From positions 3,968,001-4,032,000 of the forward strand of contig NZ_LT670817.1 in assembly GCF_900129425.1 (NCBI RefSeq): DNA of 64,000 bases, written 5' to 3'. The notes beneath the pieces are model-generated. The model did no database searches and was not told where the DNA came from. It saw nothing but the letters and a program-made list of their open reading frames with translations. This document shows positions 43,198-52,656 of this stretch, piece after piece; the stretch's first letter is position 1; each line of letters begins with the position of its first letter. The DNA comes from Bradyrhizobium erythrophlei. Its GTDB lineage: Bacteria; Pseudomonadota; Alphaproteobacteria; Rhizobiales; Xanthobacteraceae. Made by a program: the position numbers and the translations under genes.

Positions 43198-44286
43198 ATG
43201 CGAACCAAAGCGTCGTCCGCTGAATCGAATGATCTGCAGATCGAACCGATTGATCGATCGCTCGAGCCGCAGTTTCGTGCCCGAATTGACGGCAAGGCGA
43301 AGCCGCTCGGCTCGCTCGGCCGGCTTGAGGATCTCGCGGTCCAGCTCGGCCTGATCTGGCACCCGCTAGTGCCGCGCACCGGGCGCGCTGCCGTCTTCGT
43401 CTTCGCTGCCGACCATGGCATCGTGGCCGAGGGTGTTTCGCTATATCCGGCGAGCGTCACCCGCGCGATGGTCGCGACCTACCTTGCCGGACGAGCCGGC
43501 GTCAACGCGTTCGCGAAGGCGTCGGGCGTTGACGTGCAGGTGATCGATGCCGGCGTCGACGGCGACATTCCCGCGCATCCCGGCCTGATCGACGCCAAGA
43601 TTCGGCGCGGCAGCCGCAACGCCGCGCGCGAATCGGCGCTTACCTCTCGGGAGGCGAGCGATTGCCTGGCGCGAGGTTCGTCGATCGTCGCGGCATCGAT
43701 CGATGCCGGCACCGACGTGGTGGCGATCGGCGAAATGGGCATCGGCAACACGACATCGGCGGCACTCTTGATGCACCGGCTCGCGCCGGTTCCGCTCGCC
43801 GACTGCGTCGGCGCCGGCGCCGGTCTCGATGCGGCCGGGATCGCGCGCAAGCTCGCGGTTGCGGAAAGAGCGGCCTCGCGCAGCGACGCGACGTCGCCGC
43901 TCGACGTGCTGGCCGAATTCGGCGGTTACGAAATCGCGATGATGGCTGGCGCGGTGCTCGGGAGTGCCGGGCGTCGCCGGCCCGTGATCATCGACGGATT
44001 CATCGCGACCGTGGCAACACTGGTCGCAGTGCGGCTGCAGCCCGCGGCACGCGGCTACTGCGTTTTTTCGCATCGCTCCGCCGAGCGCGGTCACAGCCTG
44101 TTGCTGGAGGTGCTCGACGCAAAACCCTATCTCGACCTGGGGCTACGGCTCGGCGAGGGGACTGGTGCTGTCATGGCGGTGCCGCTGCTGCGGGCTGCCG
44201 CCGGAATCCTGACCGGGATGGCAGATCTCTCGGACGTCCTGGCCGGAACGTTGGAAACGCCAGCGGCGGATCGTCAGCATGGCTGA
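43198..44286 (+). CDS. cobT: Nicotinate-nucleotide:dimethylbenzimidazole phosphoribosyltransferase
   Basis: Makes alpha-ribazole phosphate from DMB and NaMN. 362 residues; KPLGSLGRLEDLAVQLG, FAADHGIVAEGVS, EMGIGNTTSAA and GAGLDAAGIARK are family signatures. This is CobT in the Salmonella scheme (CobU in Pseudomonas denitrificans), not the chelatase CobT. First gene of the riboswitch-controlled plus-strand operon, overlapping cobU by eight bases. Confidence 0.95.
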   Translation: MRTKASSAESNDLQIEPIDRSLEPQFRARIDGKAKPLGSLGRLEDLAVQLGLIWHPLVPRTGRAAVFVFAADHGIVAEGVSLYPASVTRAMVATYLAGRAGVNAFAKASGVDVQVIDAGVDGDIPAHPGLIDAKIRRGSRNAARESALTSREASDCLARGSSIVAASIDAGTDVVAIGEMGIGNTTSAALLMHRLAPVPLADCVGAGAGLDAAGIARKLAVAERAASRSDATSPLDVLAEFGGYEIAMMAGAVLGSAGRRRPVIIDGFIATVATLVAVRLQPAARGYCVFSHRSAERGHSLLLEVLDAKPYLDLGLRLGEGTGAVMAVPLLRAAAGILTGMADLSDVLAGTLETPAADRQHG

Positions 44287-44797
44287 TTTGATTTTCCTCA
44301 CCGGACCGACACGCAGCGGCAAGAGTCGCCGCGCGGTTGAGATCGCGCAAGCGTGGGGCGAAGGCGTGGTGTTCATCGCGACCTATCGGTCCGACGCGAG
44401 CGATGCCGAAATGCTCGAGCGTGTGCGGCGCCACCGTGCCGAGCGCCCGGCCGTGTGGCGGACGCTCGAGGCGCCCGCCGACATCGCGCAGGGGCTCGCC
44501 AATTTGCGGCCGGCGCCCTCCGGCGCGGTGATCGACAGTATCGTGCTGTGGCTGGCCGATCGCCTCGGTCAGGACGATGCGAACCTTATCGCCGCGTGGG
44601 AGCGCCAGCTTGATGGCTTCCGCGCGGCCCCGCATCCGGTCATAGTGGTCGGCGACGAGATTGGCTGGGGACCGGTGCCGATGGACAAGGAGTTACGCCG
44701 CTTTCGCGATCTGCTCGGCCTGCTCGGCCAGCGCACTGCGGCGCGGGCTTCTGAGGCATGGCTGATGGTCGCCGGCTGCAGCGTGCGGCTGAAATGA
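44279..44797 (+). CDS. cobU: Adenosylcobinamide kinase / adenosylcobinamide-phosphate guanylyltransferase
   Basis: Bifunctional enzyme (CobP in Pseudomonas denitrificans) forming AdoCbi-GDP. 172 residues; P-loop LTGPTRSGKSRRA and FIATYRSDASDAEMLERVRRH carry the kinase/GTP motifs, and VGDEIGWGPVP precedes the C-terminus. It overlaps cobT by eight bases and cobS by four. Confidence 0.94.
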   Translation: MADLIFLTGPTRSGKSRRAVEIAQAWGEGVVFIATYRSDASDAEMLERVRRHRAERPAVWRTLEAPADIAQGLANLRPAPSGAVIDSIVLWLADRLGQDDANLIAAWERQLDGFRAAPHPVIVVGDEIGWGPVPMDKELRRFRDLLGLLGQRTAARASEAWLMVAGCSVRLK

Positions 44798-45573
44798 TGG
44801 CGCGCCGGATCGCCGCCATTGCCGGGGACTGGATCGACGATCTTCGCCTCGCCACCGGCCTGCTGACGCGGGTGCCGATGCCGCATCTGGGCGGTGTGAT
44901 GCCTGCTGGTCTGGCGCGCGCCCAGCGCGCGTTCCCGCTAGTCGGCGCGGTAATCGGCCTGGTCGTCGGGCTCGCCGATCTGTCGTTGCTGGGGATAGGC
45001 ATTCCACCGTTAGTAGCGGCGACGCTTGCGCTGGGCGCCGGCGCGGCGTTGACCGGCGCTCTGCACGAGGACGGCCTCGCCGACGTCGGCGACGGGTTTG
45101 GCGGTGGCCGCGATCGGGCTACGAAGCTTTTGATCATGCGCGACAGCCGGCTCGGCACCTACGGCGCGATTATTTTGCTCGTCAGCTTTTCGGCGAGGTT
45201 GTCGGCGCTGGCGAGTTTGCCTGCGGTCGCGATTGTTCCGGGCCTCGTGGTAGCGCACGCGCTCGGCAGGGCAGCTATTCCCGTACTCGCGGCGCGCATG
45301 CCGTTCGCCCGCGACGACGGGCTCGGCAAATCTGCGGGACGGCCCGAGGCGGCAAGCGCTATAACGGCGATCATCATCGCCGCCGTGATCGCATTGCTGT
45401 GCCTGTCGGGGAAGGAGGCATTGCTGGCGCTGGCGGTAACGGTCGCAGGGGCGGCGGCGATGGCGCTGCTGGCATGGCGCCAGATCGGTGGCGTGACCGG
45501 CGACGTGTTCGGTGCAACCGAGCAGGTCGCGGAAACCGCGGTGCTGATCATGCTCGCCGCCCGGCTGTCGTGA
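44794..45573 (+). CDS. cobS: Adenosylcobinamide-GDP ribazoletransferase (cobalamin synthase)
   Basis: Integral membrane enzyme (CobV in Pseudomonas denitrificans) that joins AdoCbi-GDP and alpha-ribazole. About 259 residues; ATGLLTRVPMP and AFPLVGAVIGLVVGL, followed by the metal/GDP motif LHEDGLADVGDGFGGG and MRDSRLGTYGAI. Five to six hydrophobic segments. ATG 44794 overlaps the cobU stop as ATGA; ATG 44797 is an alternative. Confidence 0.94.
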   Translation: MMARRIAAIAGDWIDDLRLATGLLTRVPMPHLGGVMPAGLARAQRAFPLVGAVIGLVVGLADLSLLGIGIPPLVAATLALGAGAALTGALHEDGLADVGDGFGGGRDRATKLLIMRDSRLGTYGAIILLVSFSARLSALASLPAVAIVPGLVVAHALGRAAIPVLAARMPFARDDGLGKSAGRPEAASAITAIIIAAVIALLCLSGKEALLALAVTVAGAAAMALLAWRQIGGVTGDVFGATEQVAETAVLIMLAARLS

Positions 45574-45583
45574 GAGCATCACC

Positions 45584-46147
45584 ATGAGCGAGGACCATCG
45601 TCTGTGGCTGATTCGGCACGCGCCGGTTGCGGGATCCAGGGGCGTGATCCACGATTCCGACGTGGCCGCCGACACCAGCGATGACGCGGCATTCTCCGCT
45701 TTGCGTGCGAAATTACCGGCGGAGGCTACGCAATTCGCCAGTCCCAGTCTCCGGACTCTCCAGACGGCGGCCGCACTGGGGCTGCGGCCGACGGCAGAGC
45801 CAAACTTTCGCGAGCAGAATTTCGGCGACTGGACGGGACGCCGTCATGGAGATCTCACCCGCGAGCTCGGCGCCGCATATCGTGATTTCTGGCGGGCGCC
45901 TGCGAACAGCGAGCCACCGGGCGGCGAAAGTTTTGCGGACCAGATCGTCCGCGTGCGCGATGGCCTGGCGAGGCTCCCGGCGGGCGACGTCGTACTGGTG
46001 GTGCATTCGGGCACGGTGCGGGCGGCACTTGCCATCGCGCTCGAAATCGCGCCGGAACCGGCGCTGCGCTTCGCGATCGATCCGTTGTCGCTAACCAGGA
46101 TCGATCGGTTGACGAACGGCTGGCGCGTCGTTTGCGTCAACTGTTGA
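45584..46147 (+). CDS. Histidine phosphatase, candidate alpha-ribazole phosphatase
   Basis: A 187-residue phosphoglycerate-mutase-superfamily enzyme with the active-site LIRHAPV, the second motif FREQNFGDWTG and the second His in VVHSGTVRAAL. Placed ten bases after cobS and before cobF, it is the likely CobC-type (Salmonella name) phosphatase that removes the phosphate from alpha-ribazole phosphate or adenosylcobalamin phosphate. The name must not be confused with the cobC gene at 40133. Confidence 0.85.
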   Translation: MSEDHRLWLIRHAPVAGSRGVIHDSDVAADTSDDAAFSALRAKLPAEATQFASPSLRTLQTAAALGLRPTAEPNFREQNFGDWTGRRHGDLTRELGAAYRDFWRAPANSEPPGGESFADQIVRVRDGLARLPAGDVVLVVHSGTVRAALAIALEIAPEPALRFAIDPLSLTRIDRLTNGWRVVCVNC

Positions 46148-46184
46148 AACGTTGCGTACATCGAACTGCTACCCGGAGGGACAG

Positions 46185-46946
46185 ATGCGAAAGATATTCG
46201 TTATCGGCATCGGCGTCGGCGATCCTGATCACGTGACCATCCAGGCGATCAAGGCACTCAATCAAGTCGATGTCTTCTTCATTCCCGACAAGGGGACCGA
46301 GAAGGCCGCCTTGCGTGATTTGCGAACTACAATTTGCGAGCGCTTCATCGAAAATGCGGATTACCGCACGATCGACGTCGATATCCCGCAGCGGGCGACC
46401 ACCGGCGGCTATCTCGCCGGCGTCGACCAATGGCATGGCCGCCTCGCCGACATCTATGGCCGCCTGTTCGAGCACGAGCTTGAAGAAGGAGAAGTCGGCG
46501 GCATCCTGGTGTGGGGCGATCCCGCGATCTACGACAGTACGCTGCGGATTCTCAAACGCGTGCGCGCCAAAGGGCTCGCGCTGGACTTTCAGGTGATTCC
46601 CGGGATCAGCAGCGTGCAGGTTTTGGCGGCTAAACATTGCATCGCCTTGAATCGAATCGGGGAAAGTGTGCTGTTGACCACCGGACGCAACCTCGCCGAC
46701 GGTTTCCCGAGCGAATTCGGCAGCGTGGTCGTATTGCTCGACGGCGCACAGGCTTTTGCGAGCCTGGGCGAACCGGACCTCGATATCTTCTGGGGGGCCT
46801 ATCTTGGAACCGAAGACGAAATCCTGATTTCAGGTAAACTCGCTGACGTCAAAGACGAGATCGAGGCGGTGCGCCGGCGCGCGCGTGAACAGCACGGCTG
46901 GATCATGGATACGTACCTGCTGCGCAAATCCGATCCCGACAGATGA
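46185..46946 (+). CDS. cobF: Precorrin-6A synthase (deacetylating)
   Basis: Methylates C1 of precorrin-5 with loss of acetate, a step found only in the aerobic pathway. 253 residues from ATG 46185, which follows CCCGGAGGGACAG. FVIGIGVGDPDHVTIQA, VFFIPDKGTEKAAL and LVWGDPAIYDSTLRI are CobF signatures. Its presence confirms the oxygen-dependent route. Confidence 0.94.
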   Translation: MRKIFVIGIGVGDPDHVTIQAIKALNQVDVFFIPDKGTEKAALRDLRTTICERFIENADYRTIDVDIPQRATTGGYLAGVDQWHGRLADIYGRLFEHELEEGEVGGILVWGDPAIYDSTLRILKRVRAKGLALDFQVIPGISSVQVLAAKHCIALNRIGESVLLTTGRNLADGFPSEFGSVVVLLDGAQAFASLGEPDLDIFWGAYLGTEDEILISGKLADVKDEIEAVRRRAREQHGWIMDTYLLRKSDPDR

Positions 46947-47045
46947 CGAAGTGAAGTAGCGCCGCAATCGACGGCGTTGCCGATGCCGTAATTGCAGTCA
47001 AGTTGTCCGGCACCATGGCGGCGCCCGCGACGGAAAGAGAAGACG

Positions 47046-47750
47046 ATGGAAACCAACGACATTCAGGGCGACGCCGAGTTCTCCGCCGACGAGCGAGACG
47101 CCGTCTACAAATGCATCTTCAACCGCCGCGACGTGCGCGGGCAGTTTCTTCCTGATCCGATTCCAGATCAGGTGTTGGCGCGCCTTCTCACGGCGGCTCA
47201 TCATGCACCGTCGGTCGGTTTCATGCAGCCCTGGGACTTCATCGTCGTCAGGGACAGCGCCATCAAGCAGCGGGTGCGGGACTCGTTTCAGGCCGCAAAC
47301 CTGGAAGCAGCCGGGATGTTCGAGGACGAGAAGCAGAAAACCTACCGCCAGCTCAAACTGGAGGGAATCGTCGAAGCGCCGATCGGGATATGCATCACCT
47401 GCGACCGCAGCCGCACCGGCGCGGTCGGGCTCGGGCGAACCCATCAGGCCGACATGGATCTCTATAGCGCGGTCTGCGCGGTGCAAAACCTCTGGCTTGC
47501 CGCCCGCGTGGAAAATATCGGCGTCGGTTGGGTCAGTATTATCAGGCACGATGATTTGCGCGGGGCGTTGGGCATCCCGCCGTCGATCCAGCCGATCGCC
47601 TATCTCTGCGTCGGCTATGTCACGCATTTCCTTCGGAAGCCGGAACTGGAAACAGCCGGCTGGCTGCCGCGGATGCCATTGTCCGACGTAGTGTGGATCG
47701 ACCGCTGGCACGCGCGCGAGGCATCCGATCCGCTTCTTCAATGCCTTTGA
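47046..47750 (+). CDS. bluB: 5,6-dimethylbenzimidazole synthase
   Basis: Flavin-destroying nitroreductase-fold enzyme that makes DMB from FMNH2 and O2. 234 residues; FNRRDVRGQFLPDPIPDQVL, AAHHAPSVGFMQPWDFIVV and the C-terminal GWLPRMPLSDVVWIDRW are typical BluB. The ATG at 47046 follows AGAGAAGACG. It ends the cob supercluster and shows that the cell makes its own DMB aerobically. Confidence 0.95.
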   Translation: METNDIQGDAEFSADERDAVYKCIFNRRDVRGQFLPDPIPDQVLARLLTAAHHAPSVGFMQPWDFIVVRDSAIKQRVRDSFQAANLEAAGMFEDEKQKTYRQLKLEGIVEAPIGICITCDRSRTGAVGLGRTHQADMDLYSAVCAVQNLWLAARVENIGVGWVSIIRHDDLRGALGIPPSIQPIAYLCVGYVTHFLRKPELETAGWLPRMPLSDVVWIDRWHAREASDPLLQCL

Positions 47751-48485
47751 TCCGTGTGATTTCTCTTTCCGATGGCTTGATTTTTGGTTGCGCCAAAGGC
47801 CCAAGGATTCGCCGTATTCGACCCCAAGGTTGAAATGACGAAAGGTGTCCATATTCGAGCCGGCGTGTGATGTGGGTCGACCCGTGAAGACGTCCACGGA
47901 ATCGCCGACGGCGGGGTAGGGTGCTCAAGCAGGCAGCGGTGGTTTACTCCCGAGAGGCAGATGCACCGGATATTAGCAACATATGGGCGGGCCTCCTCCC
48001 TGTTTAGAAAATACCTGGGTGTTCCAAGGGCTGCTTGTGGCGCGAAGCCACCGTTCGTCGAGTATGTGATCTACGTGGTTTACGGAACGAAGCAGCGGCG
48101 ACCAATCGTCCGGCACGTCATCGGGGGCGCGCTTCATATCTCGCGCAAGCGACGCGAGAGAACCTCCAAGGGTCGCCGCGGCATTGCCGCCATTCTGGAC
48201 CGCCAGAGCGAAACAGAGCAGCCCGATCATTCCGCCAGCTTAGGCGATTCCATCACGTCATCAACTCGGACAAGGTTTTCGGTACACACACGATCCCGAG
48301 TGCGCGCTGAAGTCCGCGAACGCCGTCCTCGATTTGATGAGGTGAATGACGAGGATGTTCCGCGTCGGTTGTGGGCGAGGAGCGCGACGACTGCTCTTCG
48401 TATGTGCTCTATCGATTTAATTCGTGGCCGGCACGGACAATAGTCATGATCGTCTGTGAAAGCCGAGCACATGAAACTGTGAGAC
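47751..48485. other. gene-poor stretch carrying an IS transposase start fragment
   Basis: No intact gene. About 65 bases at 48227-48292 are nearly identical to 57554-57618, where they form the leader and first codons of an IS transposase read on the minus strand (DDVMESPKLAEMI). After LLCFALAV the frame here diverges, so only a relic end remains. The rest has no recognisable coding. Confidence 0.5.
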
Positions 48486-49580
48486 TTATTTTCTTCCCAG
48501 CAGAGATGAAAGAACGGCGACCAGCTCTGCCTGTCGATTAACGCCTAGCTTTGCAAAAATGCTTTTTAATCGGCTCCGACCTGTTTCTTTAGCGATAGCA
48601 AGGCTATCCGTTATTTGTTCCAAGCTCTCGCCCGCGGCGATGCGAGCAGCTAAGCGCGCCTCAGCCTCCGTCAATCGGAAAGCAGATTTTAACACCTCTT
48701 CGGACGGGCGCGCCACTGTATTTAGGTCGACGAAGATGACGATAGCCTGACAGTCTGCAAGCGCGTTAGCAGCTAAGCTCGATGGCCGCATCGGATAGGC
48801 CAACAAAGGACGGCCCGTGGCCCGCGGGAAACAAACAGGCGGGGAAAATCGACCGCTTGTGCTATTCCACAGCAACTGACGTAGCGCCTGGTTTAGTTCG
48901 GCTGATCCCCTGAGGTCTTTTGAAACGAGATTCCCGTTTGAAATCTGAAAATCACTGGCTAAAACTCTCTCGGCCGTCTGGTTCAGCTTGAACGCCTTGC
49001 CAAGCCGATTGATTAGGATCGCTGCGGTGCCGCTAATCTCGAAGGCTTCTAGCAAGCCCGTCGACGCCGATGCACCCAAGGCCCGCGCCAATGCCACACT
49101 TGCTGACAGACGAGAAGAGAGTGTGGTCAACTGTTGCTTCTCTTGCGTCGTAAATGGCTCCTGATCGATCGTACGTTGAATGGAGAGGCACCACGTATCC
49201 TCCGCGCAGGCGACCTTGACGCCAGCGAACCATCGTAGCCGGTGCGGAGCGAGAAATTCTTGATAATACGGATGCGTCTTAATGCGATCGACGCTGATGA
49301 TATCCAGGTCATCAACGACCCCGCGCTTCCGCATGATTTCAAAGCCGTTGTTTCGTTCATCGCGTAGATACCAACCTTCACGAAAGTAGACGTCTGCCGA
49401 AGGTCCCATCTGCTCTGTAAACGGCACGTTTGGCAGCAAGCCGCCGGTATTTGGTATCAGCACTGTGCCGAAGCTTTCGGTCGCCGCGGTCACCGCTTCT
49501 AGAGCGGTAACCCACCGGCTGGGGTCTAAAGCCGCTTCAGCAAAGCGTTGTTCAACTAAGGCAAAATCCCATGAAGCCAT
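48486..49580 (-). CDS. LuxR-family transcriptional regulator
   Basis: A 364-residue protein with a C-terminal LuxR/GerE helix-turn-helix: FRLTEAEARLAARIAAGESLEQITDSLAIAKETGRSRLKSIFAKLGVNRQAELV. The N-terminal 300 residues look like a PAS/GAF-type sensor without a clear family signature, and the ligand is unknown. Base composition is slightly lower in GC than the cob genes. It is isolated and faces away from bluB. Confidence 0.8.
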   Translation of the reverse strand: MASWDFALVEQRFAEAALDPSRWVTALEAVTAATESFGTVLIPNTGGLLPNVPFTEQMGPSADVYFREGWYLRDERNNGFEIMRKRGVVDDLDIISVDRIKTHPYYQEFLAPHRLRWFAGVKVACAEDTWCLSIQRTIDQEPFTTQEKQQLTTLSSRLSASVALARALGASASTGLLEAFEISGTAAILINRLGKAFKLNQTAERVLASDFQISNGNLVSKDLRGSAELNQALRQLLWNSTSGRFSPPVCFPRATGRPLLAYPMRPSSLAANALADCQAIVIFVDLNTVARPSEEVLKSAFRLTEAEARLAARIAAGESLEQITDSLAIAKETGRSRLKSIFAKLGVNRQAELVAVLSSLLGRK

Positions 49581-49676
49581 TGATCAGCTTGATCCTTTAT
49601 TTCTGGATATTTTCGAGTTTAACCCAAATGGGTGTAGACGGCCAACGTAAGTGCGGGCCTCATTAGCGGCTCGCTC

Positions 49677-49985
49677 GTGAAAAATTCCCGTGCCGGAATG
49701 GAACCTCGATCCGGGACGCGAGCAAACAAGCTTAGGGGGCATGCGTTGGACGAGTTAATCCGTTATCGAGCTATGCAAGCATTCTGCCTACAACGCGCCA
49801 AGATGGAACACGAAGATGAAACGTTTTGGGAGGCGGAGGCCGAAGTCTGGGCGCGGCGCGCAGCTCACTTCGATATCAAAATAGGCGGCGATGAATCAGC
49901 GTCGCCAGGCAACTGCGACACGTGGGTCTCCAGTCCTTCGACGGCAGCCAGCGGTGACGGTGGCCGGACCACTACTTCAATTTAG
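49677..49985 (+). CDS. Small hypothetical protein
   Basis: Not recognised. A 102-residue frame beginning with GTG. Its central part, LDELIRYRAMQAFCLQRAKMEHEDETFWEAEAEVWARRA, is charged, helical and protein-like. The C-terminal 25 residues are low-complexity (Ser, Thr, Gly). No conserved catalytic motif and no partner gene. Confidence 0.45.
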   Translation: MKNSRAGMEPRSGTRANKLRGHALDELIRYRAMQAFCLQRAKMEHEDETFWEAEAEVWARRAAHFDIKIGGDESASPGNCDTWVSSPSTAASGDGGRTTTSI

Positions 49986-50309
49986 GCCGTCTCCAAGCTT
50001 ACCCGGCTCGATAGGTTGCGCGAGGTCCACTCGCGATCTCTCTCCGCCATCGATTTTGGACAGCGCAGAACTCGTCAAAAACAGGCTTTTCTCGAACCGG
50101 CGGAAAATGACGGTGTAGCACCACGGTGGAACACCGCGACCGGGTCAAGTTGCCATCATTGAGCCGCCGGTGGCAATGACGAATCCAACACCCGACGTCG
50201 TCTGAATAAGACATTCTCCACCCGGACAAGGAAACTTTACGCCCGGTCAATTCGCCAGGCCGTTCATTCAGTCGGATGCACTGCCAAGCTGGCGGCGTGA
50301 AGTGCGTGA
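49986..50309. other. intergenic stretch with no supported gene
   Basis: Open frames on both strands, none with a start signal or a recognisable family. The right end passes into the transporter remnant. Confidence 0.35.
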
Positions 50310-50524
50310 CCTTTGGCTTCGCCGCGGTGCCAAACGCGTCGATCCAGAACGGCGCAGCGATGCCCATTCCGCCGATGACTACGCGGCCAAGCGCAGGTCC
50401 GATCGCCCCGCTGATGTCGACGCCGACGCCGTTGCTCGCCGCCGCCGCGGTCAACTCCTGCTTCGGGACAAGCTGTGGCACGACCGACTGCCATGCCGGA
50501 ATCGCGAATACAGGCCCGGAGACT
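50310..50524 (-). pseudogene. MFS exporter fragment (EntS/DUF894-like)
   Basis: Reading the minus strand from just after the histidine kinase stop gives GPVFAIPAWQSVVPQLVPKQ and ISGAIGPALGRVVIGGMGIA, then APFWIDA. This is the internal region of an MFS multidrug/siderophore exporter. There is no start, and the homology ends near 50320. Both ends are lost, so this is a remnant. Confidence 0.7.
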
Positions 50525-51859
50525 TCAAGTTGGTTCAGGGAAAACGAGGCGCGCCTCGAAGCCGCTGACGCGGCCCATGACAGGGGAAATGAGCGTCAGG
50601 CTGCCGCCGATCTGCTTCATGACGTTGTCGACAATAGCGAGCCCAAGGCCGCCACCCGCGCCGACCGCGCATCCACGTATGAAGGGCTTCTTCAGAGTTT
50701 CGAGCGTCTCCGATGGAATGACAGCACCGCCGTTGAGCAGGCGAATCTGCCGGTCGCGATCGATGACGATCTCGATCGGCTCACCGGGATCGCCATAACG
50801 CACGGCGTTCTCGATCAGATTGCGCAGCGTGATGCCGAGGACGTCCAATTCCCCCTGCACGATGAATTCGTCTGGGCATTCGGCGGCGACGACGAGCCTG
50901 TCGCCCACGTCCTCGCGTCGGCGAAATTCATCGACCAAGACTTGTAGGACGGTCAATATGTCAATGCGTTCGCGCAGCAACCCGACGCCGGCCCCCGCCC
51001 GAGACAGCTGGAGCAATTTCTCGGCGAGGCTGCCGAGACTTTTTATCTGGTTGACGATTCGCGCTGCGCGCACTGCATGCGGCGACGCCGTGAGCTTGGT
51101 CGACAACAGTTGCATCTGCGCCAGCACGGCTGCGATCGGCGTCCGCAATTCGTGCGCGCTGTTCGCCGCGAACTGGCGTTCGGTAGCCAAGGCACGCGCC
51201 AGCCGCTCCAGGAGCCGGTTCACTGCAGCCTCAATCGGAGCGAGCTCGGTGGGCAGGCCCATGTCTGGAATCTGCGACAGGTTGGAGCCGTCGCGACGGC
51301 CGATCTCGCTCCGGAGCCGGTCCAGCGATCGCATGCTCCGGAACACCGCCCAGCGGATGAAGAACCAGGACAGCGGCAGGAACAGCAATAGCGGCCCGAC
51401 GGTAAGCGCGACGGCTCGCCGCAGCGACTCGGAGCGGTGCATGGCAGGCTCGCCAACCTCGATGAAATAGCCATCGACAGCCGCTGGCTGAGAATAGACC
51501 CGGTACTGCGGGATGTCGTGAAATCCAGCCTGGCGCGGCACCGGAAACGGCGTCTGGGGTGCGTTCTCGGAGCGCATGATGATCTCGCCGGCCGGACCGA
51601 CGATCTGATAAGCTAGGGCTCTTGGATCCATCGTTGCGACCAGGCGCTTGGCCATCTGCTGCATGGCCTGCGGTTGCTGGATGGCATCGTAGGTCGCTGG
51701 CAATAGCCGCTGTGCGACTTCCTCGATCGCGTCATCGAGCCTCTCGTGGACCTCGAATACCGTCAGCACGCCAGCGGCGACGCTGCCCAGCAGCCATAGC
51801 CCCGCCATCGACGAGGCCAGCATCCAGATCAGCCGTGAGACCAGACTCCTTCCCGCCAC
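50525..51859 (-). CDS. Two-component sensor histidine kinase
   Basis: A 444-residue inner-membrane kinase: N-terminal membrane segment (LIWMLASSMAGLWLLGSVAAGV), periplasmic domain, second segment (ALTVGPLLLFLPLSWFFI), then the H-box FAANSAHELRTPIAAVL, N-box NLIENAVRYG and G2 box GGGLGLAIVDN. The G1 motif reads LLNGGAVIP with Asn in place of the usual Asp, as in some QseC-like kinases. It follows the response regulator by three bases and is divergent from the RND pump, which it likely controls. Confidence 0.92.
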   Translation of the reverse strand: MAGRSLVSRLIWMLASSMAGLWLLGSVAAGVLTVFEVHERLDDAIEEVAQRLLPATYDAIQQPQAMQQMAKRLVATMDPRALAYQIVGPAGEIIMRSENAPQTPFPVPRQAGFHDIPQYRVYSQPAAVDGYFIEVGEPAMHRSESLRRAVALTVGPLLLFLPLSWFFIRWAVFRSMRSLDRLRSEIGRRDGSNLSQIPDMGLPTELAPIEAAVNRLLERLARALATERQFAANSAHELRTPIAAVLAQMQLLSTKLTASPHAVRAARIVNQIKSLGSLAEKLLQLSRAGAGVGLLRERIDILTVLQVLVDEFRRREDVGDRLVVAAECPDEFIVQGELDVLGITLRNLIENAVRYGDPGEPIEIVIDRDRQIRLLNGGAVIPSETLETLKKPFIRGCAVGAGGGLGLAIVDNVMKQIGGSLTLISPVMGRVSGFEARLVFPEPT

Positions 51860-51862
51860 GTC

Positions 51863-52519
51863 CTAGTCTCCCAAGCGGTAGCCGAGACCGCGTATCGTGC
51901 GAATGAAATCCCGCCCGAGCTTGCGTCGAATGCGGCTGACATAAACTTCGATGGTGTTGCTCTCGATTTCCTCGCCGAACGCGTACAGCGCATCCTCGAT
52001 CTGCTCCTTCGACACCGTCGATTTCCGCCGTCGACCCAGCACGTCAATAACGGCCCACTCCCGCGCACTCAGTTCGACTGGTCGCCCCTCCAGCCGCGCG
52101 ACTTTCGATTCCCATTCCAGCTCCACTGGGCCGACCTGGAGGACCGGTACCGCCTTGCCGAAGTACCGGCGGCTGACCGCCTCCAAACGCGCACTTACTT
52201 CGTCGAGGTCGAACGGCTTGACGATGTAATCGTCGGCGCCCGCTTTCAACCCCTCGATCCGGTCACTGACGAGGTCGCGCGCGGTGAGGATGACGACTGG
52301 CAGCGCATCGCCACGGCGGCGAAGTTTGCGCAGGAAATCCAGACCCCGCCCATCGGGCAGGTGCAGATCAAGCAGCAGCGCGTCATAGGAGACCGTGCGC
52401 ACCGCGTGCTCCGCCGGCTCCAGCCGTTCGAACCAGTCGACGGCGTGTCCCGCCGCACGAACATGCTCCTGCACAGCCGATCCGAGATGCGGCTCGTCCT
52501 CAATCAGCAAGACGCGCAT
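51863..52519 (-). CDS. OmpR-family response regulator
   Basis: A 218-residue regulator. The receiver domain has the acidic pocket IEDE, phospho-acceptor D51 in LLLDLHLPDG and Lys in YIVKPFD. The C-terminal winged helix reads ELSAREWAVIDVLGRRRKSTVSKEQIEDALY and ESNTIEVYVSRIRRKLG. Encoded first, followed by its kinase, on the strand opposite the RND pump, so its target is probably the 52520-52656 intergenic region. Confidence 0.94.
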   Translation of the reverse strand: MRVLLIEDEPHLGSAVQEHVRAAGHAVDWFERLEPAEHAVRTVSYDALLLDLHLPDGRGLDFLRKLRRRGDALPVVILTARDLVSDRIEGLKAGADDYIVKPFDLDEVSARLEAVSRRYFGKAVPVLQVGPVELEWESKVARLEGRPVELSAREWAVIDVLGRRRKSTVSKEQIEDALYAFGEEIESNTIEVYVSRIRRKLGRDFIRTIRGLGYRLGD

Positions 52520-52656
52520 GGTCCGCTCACGATGCTCATGAAAGGTAGTTGAAGGAGAAAGCTGAAGCCAACCTGAATGTCACGGAGATAGTCTTCAGGC
52601 CCGCGTCAGAAAAGCCCGCTAACGGTGCCGACCAACGGTTTTCTTCGGAGCGGGAA

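Noticed and set aside
42947..43354. 135-codon frame starting inside the third riboswitch
   Set aside because: Its start is within the B12 box region, it is extremely Arg/Ser-rich and overlaps cobT in another frame.
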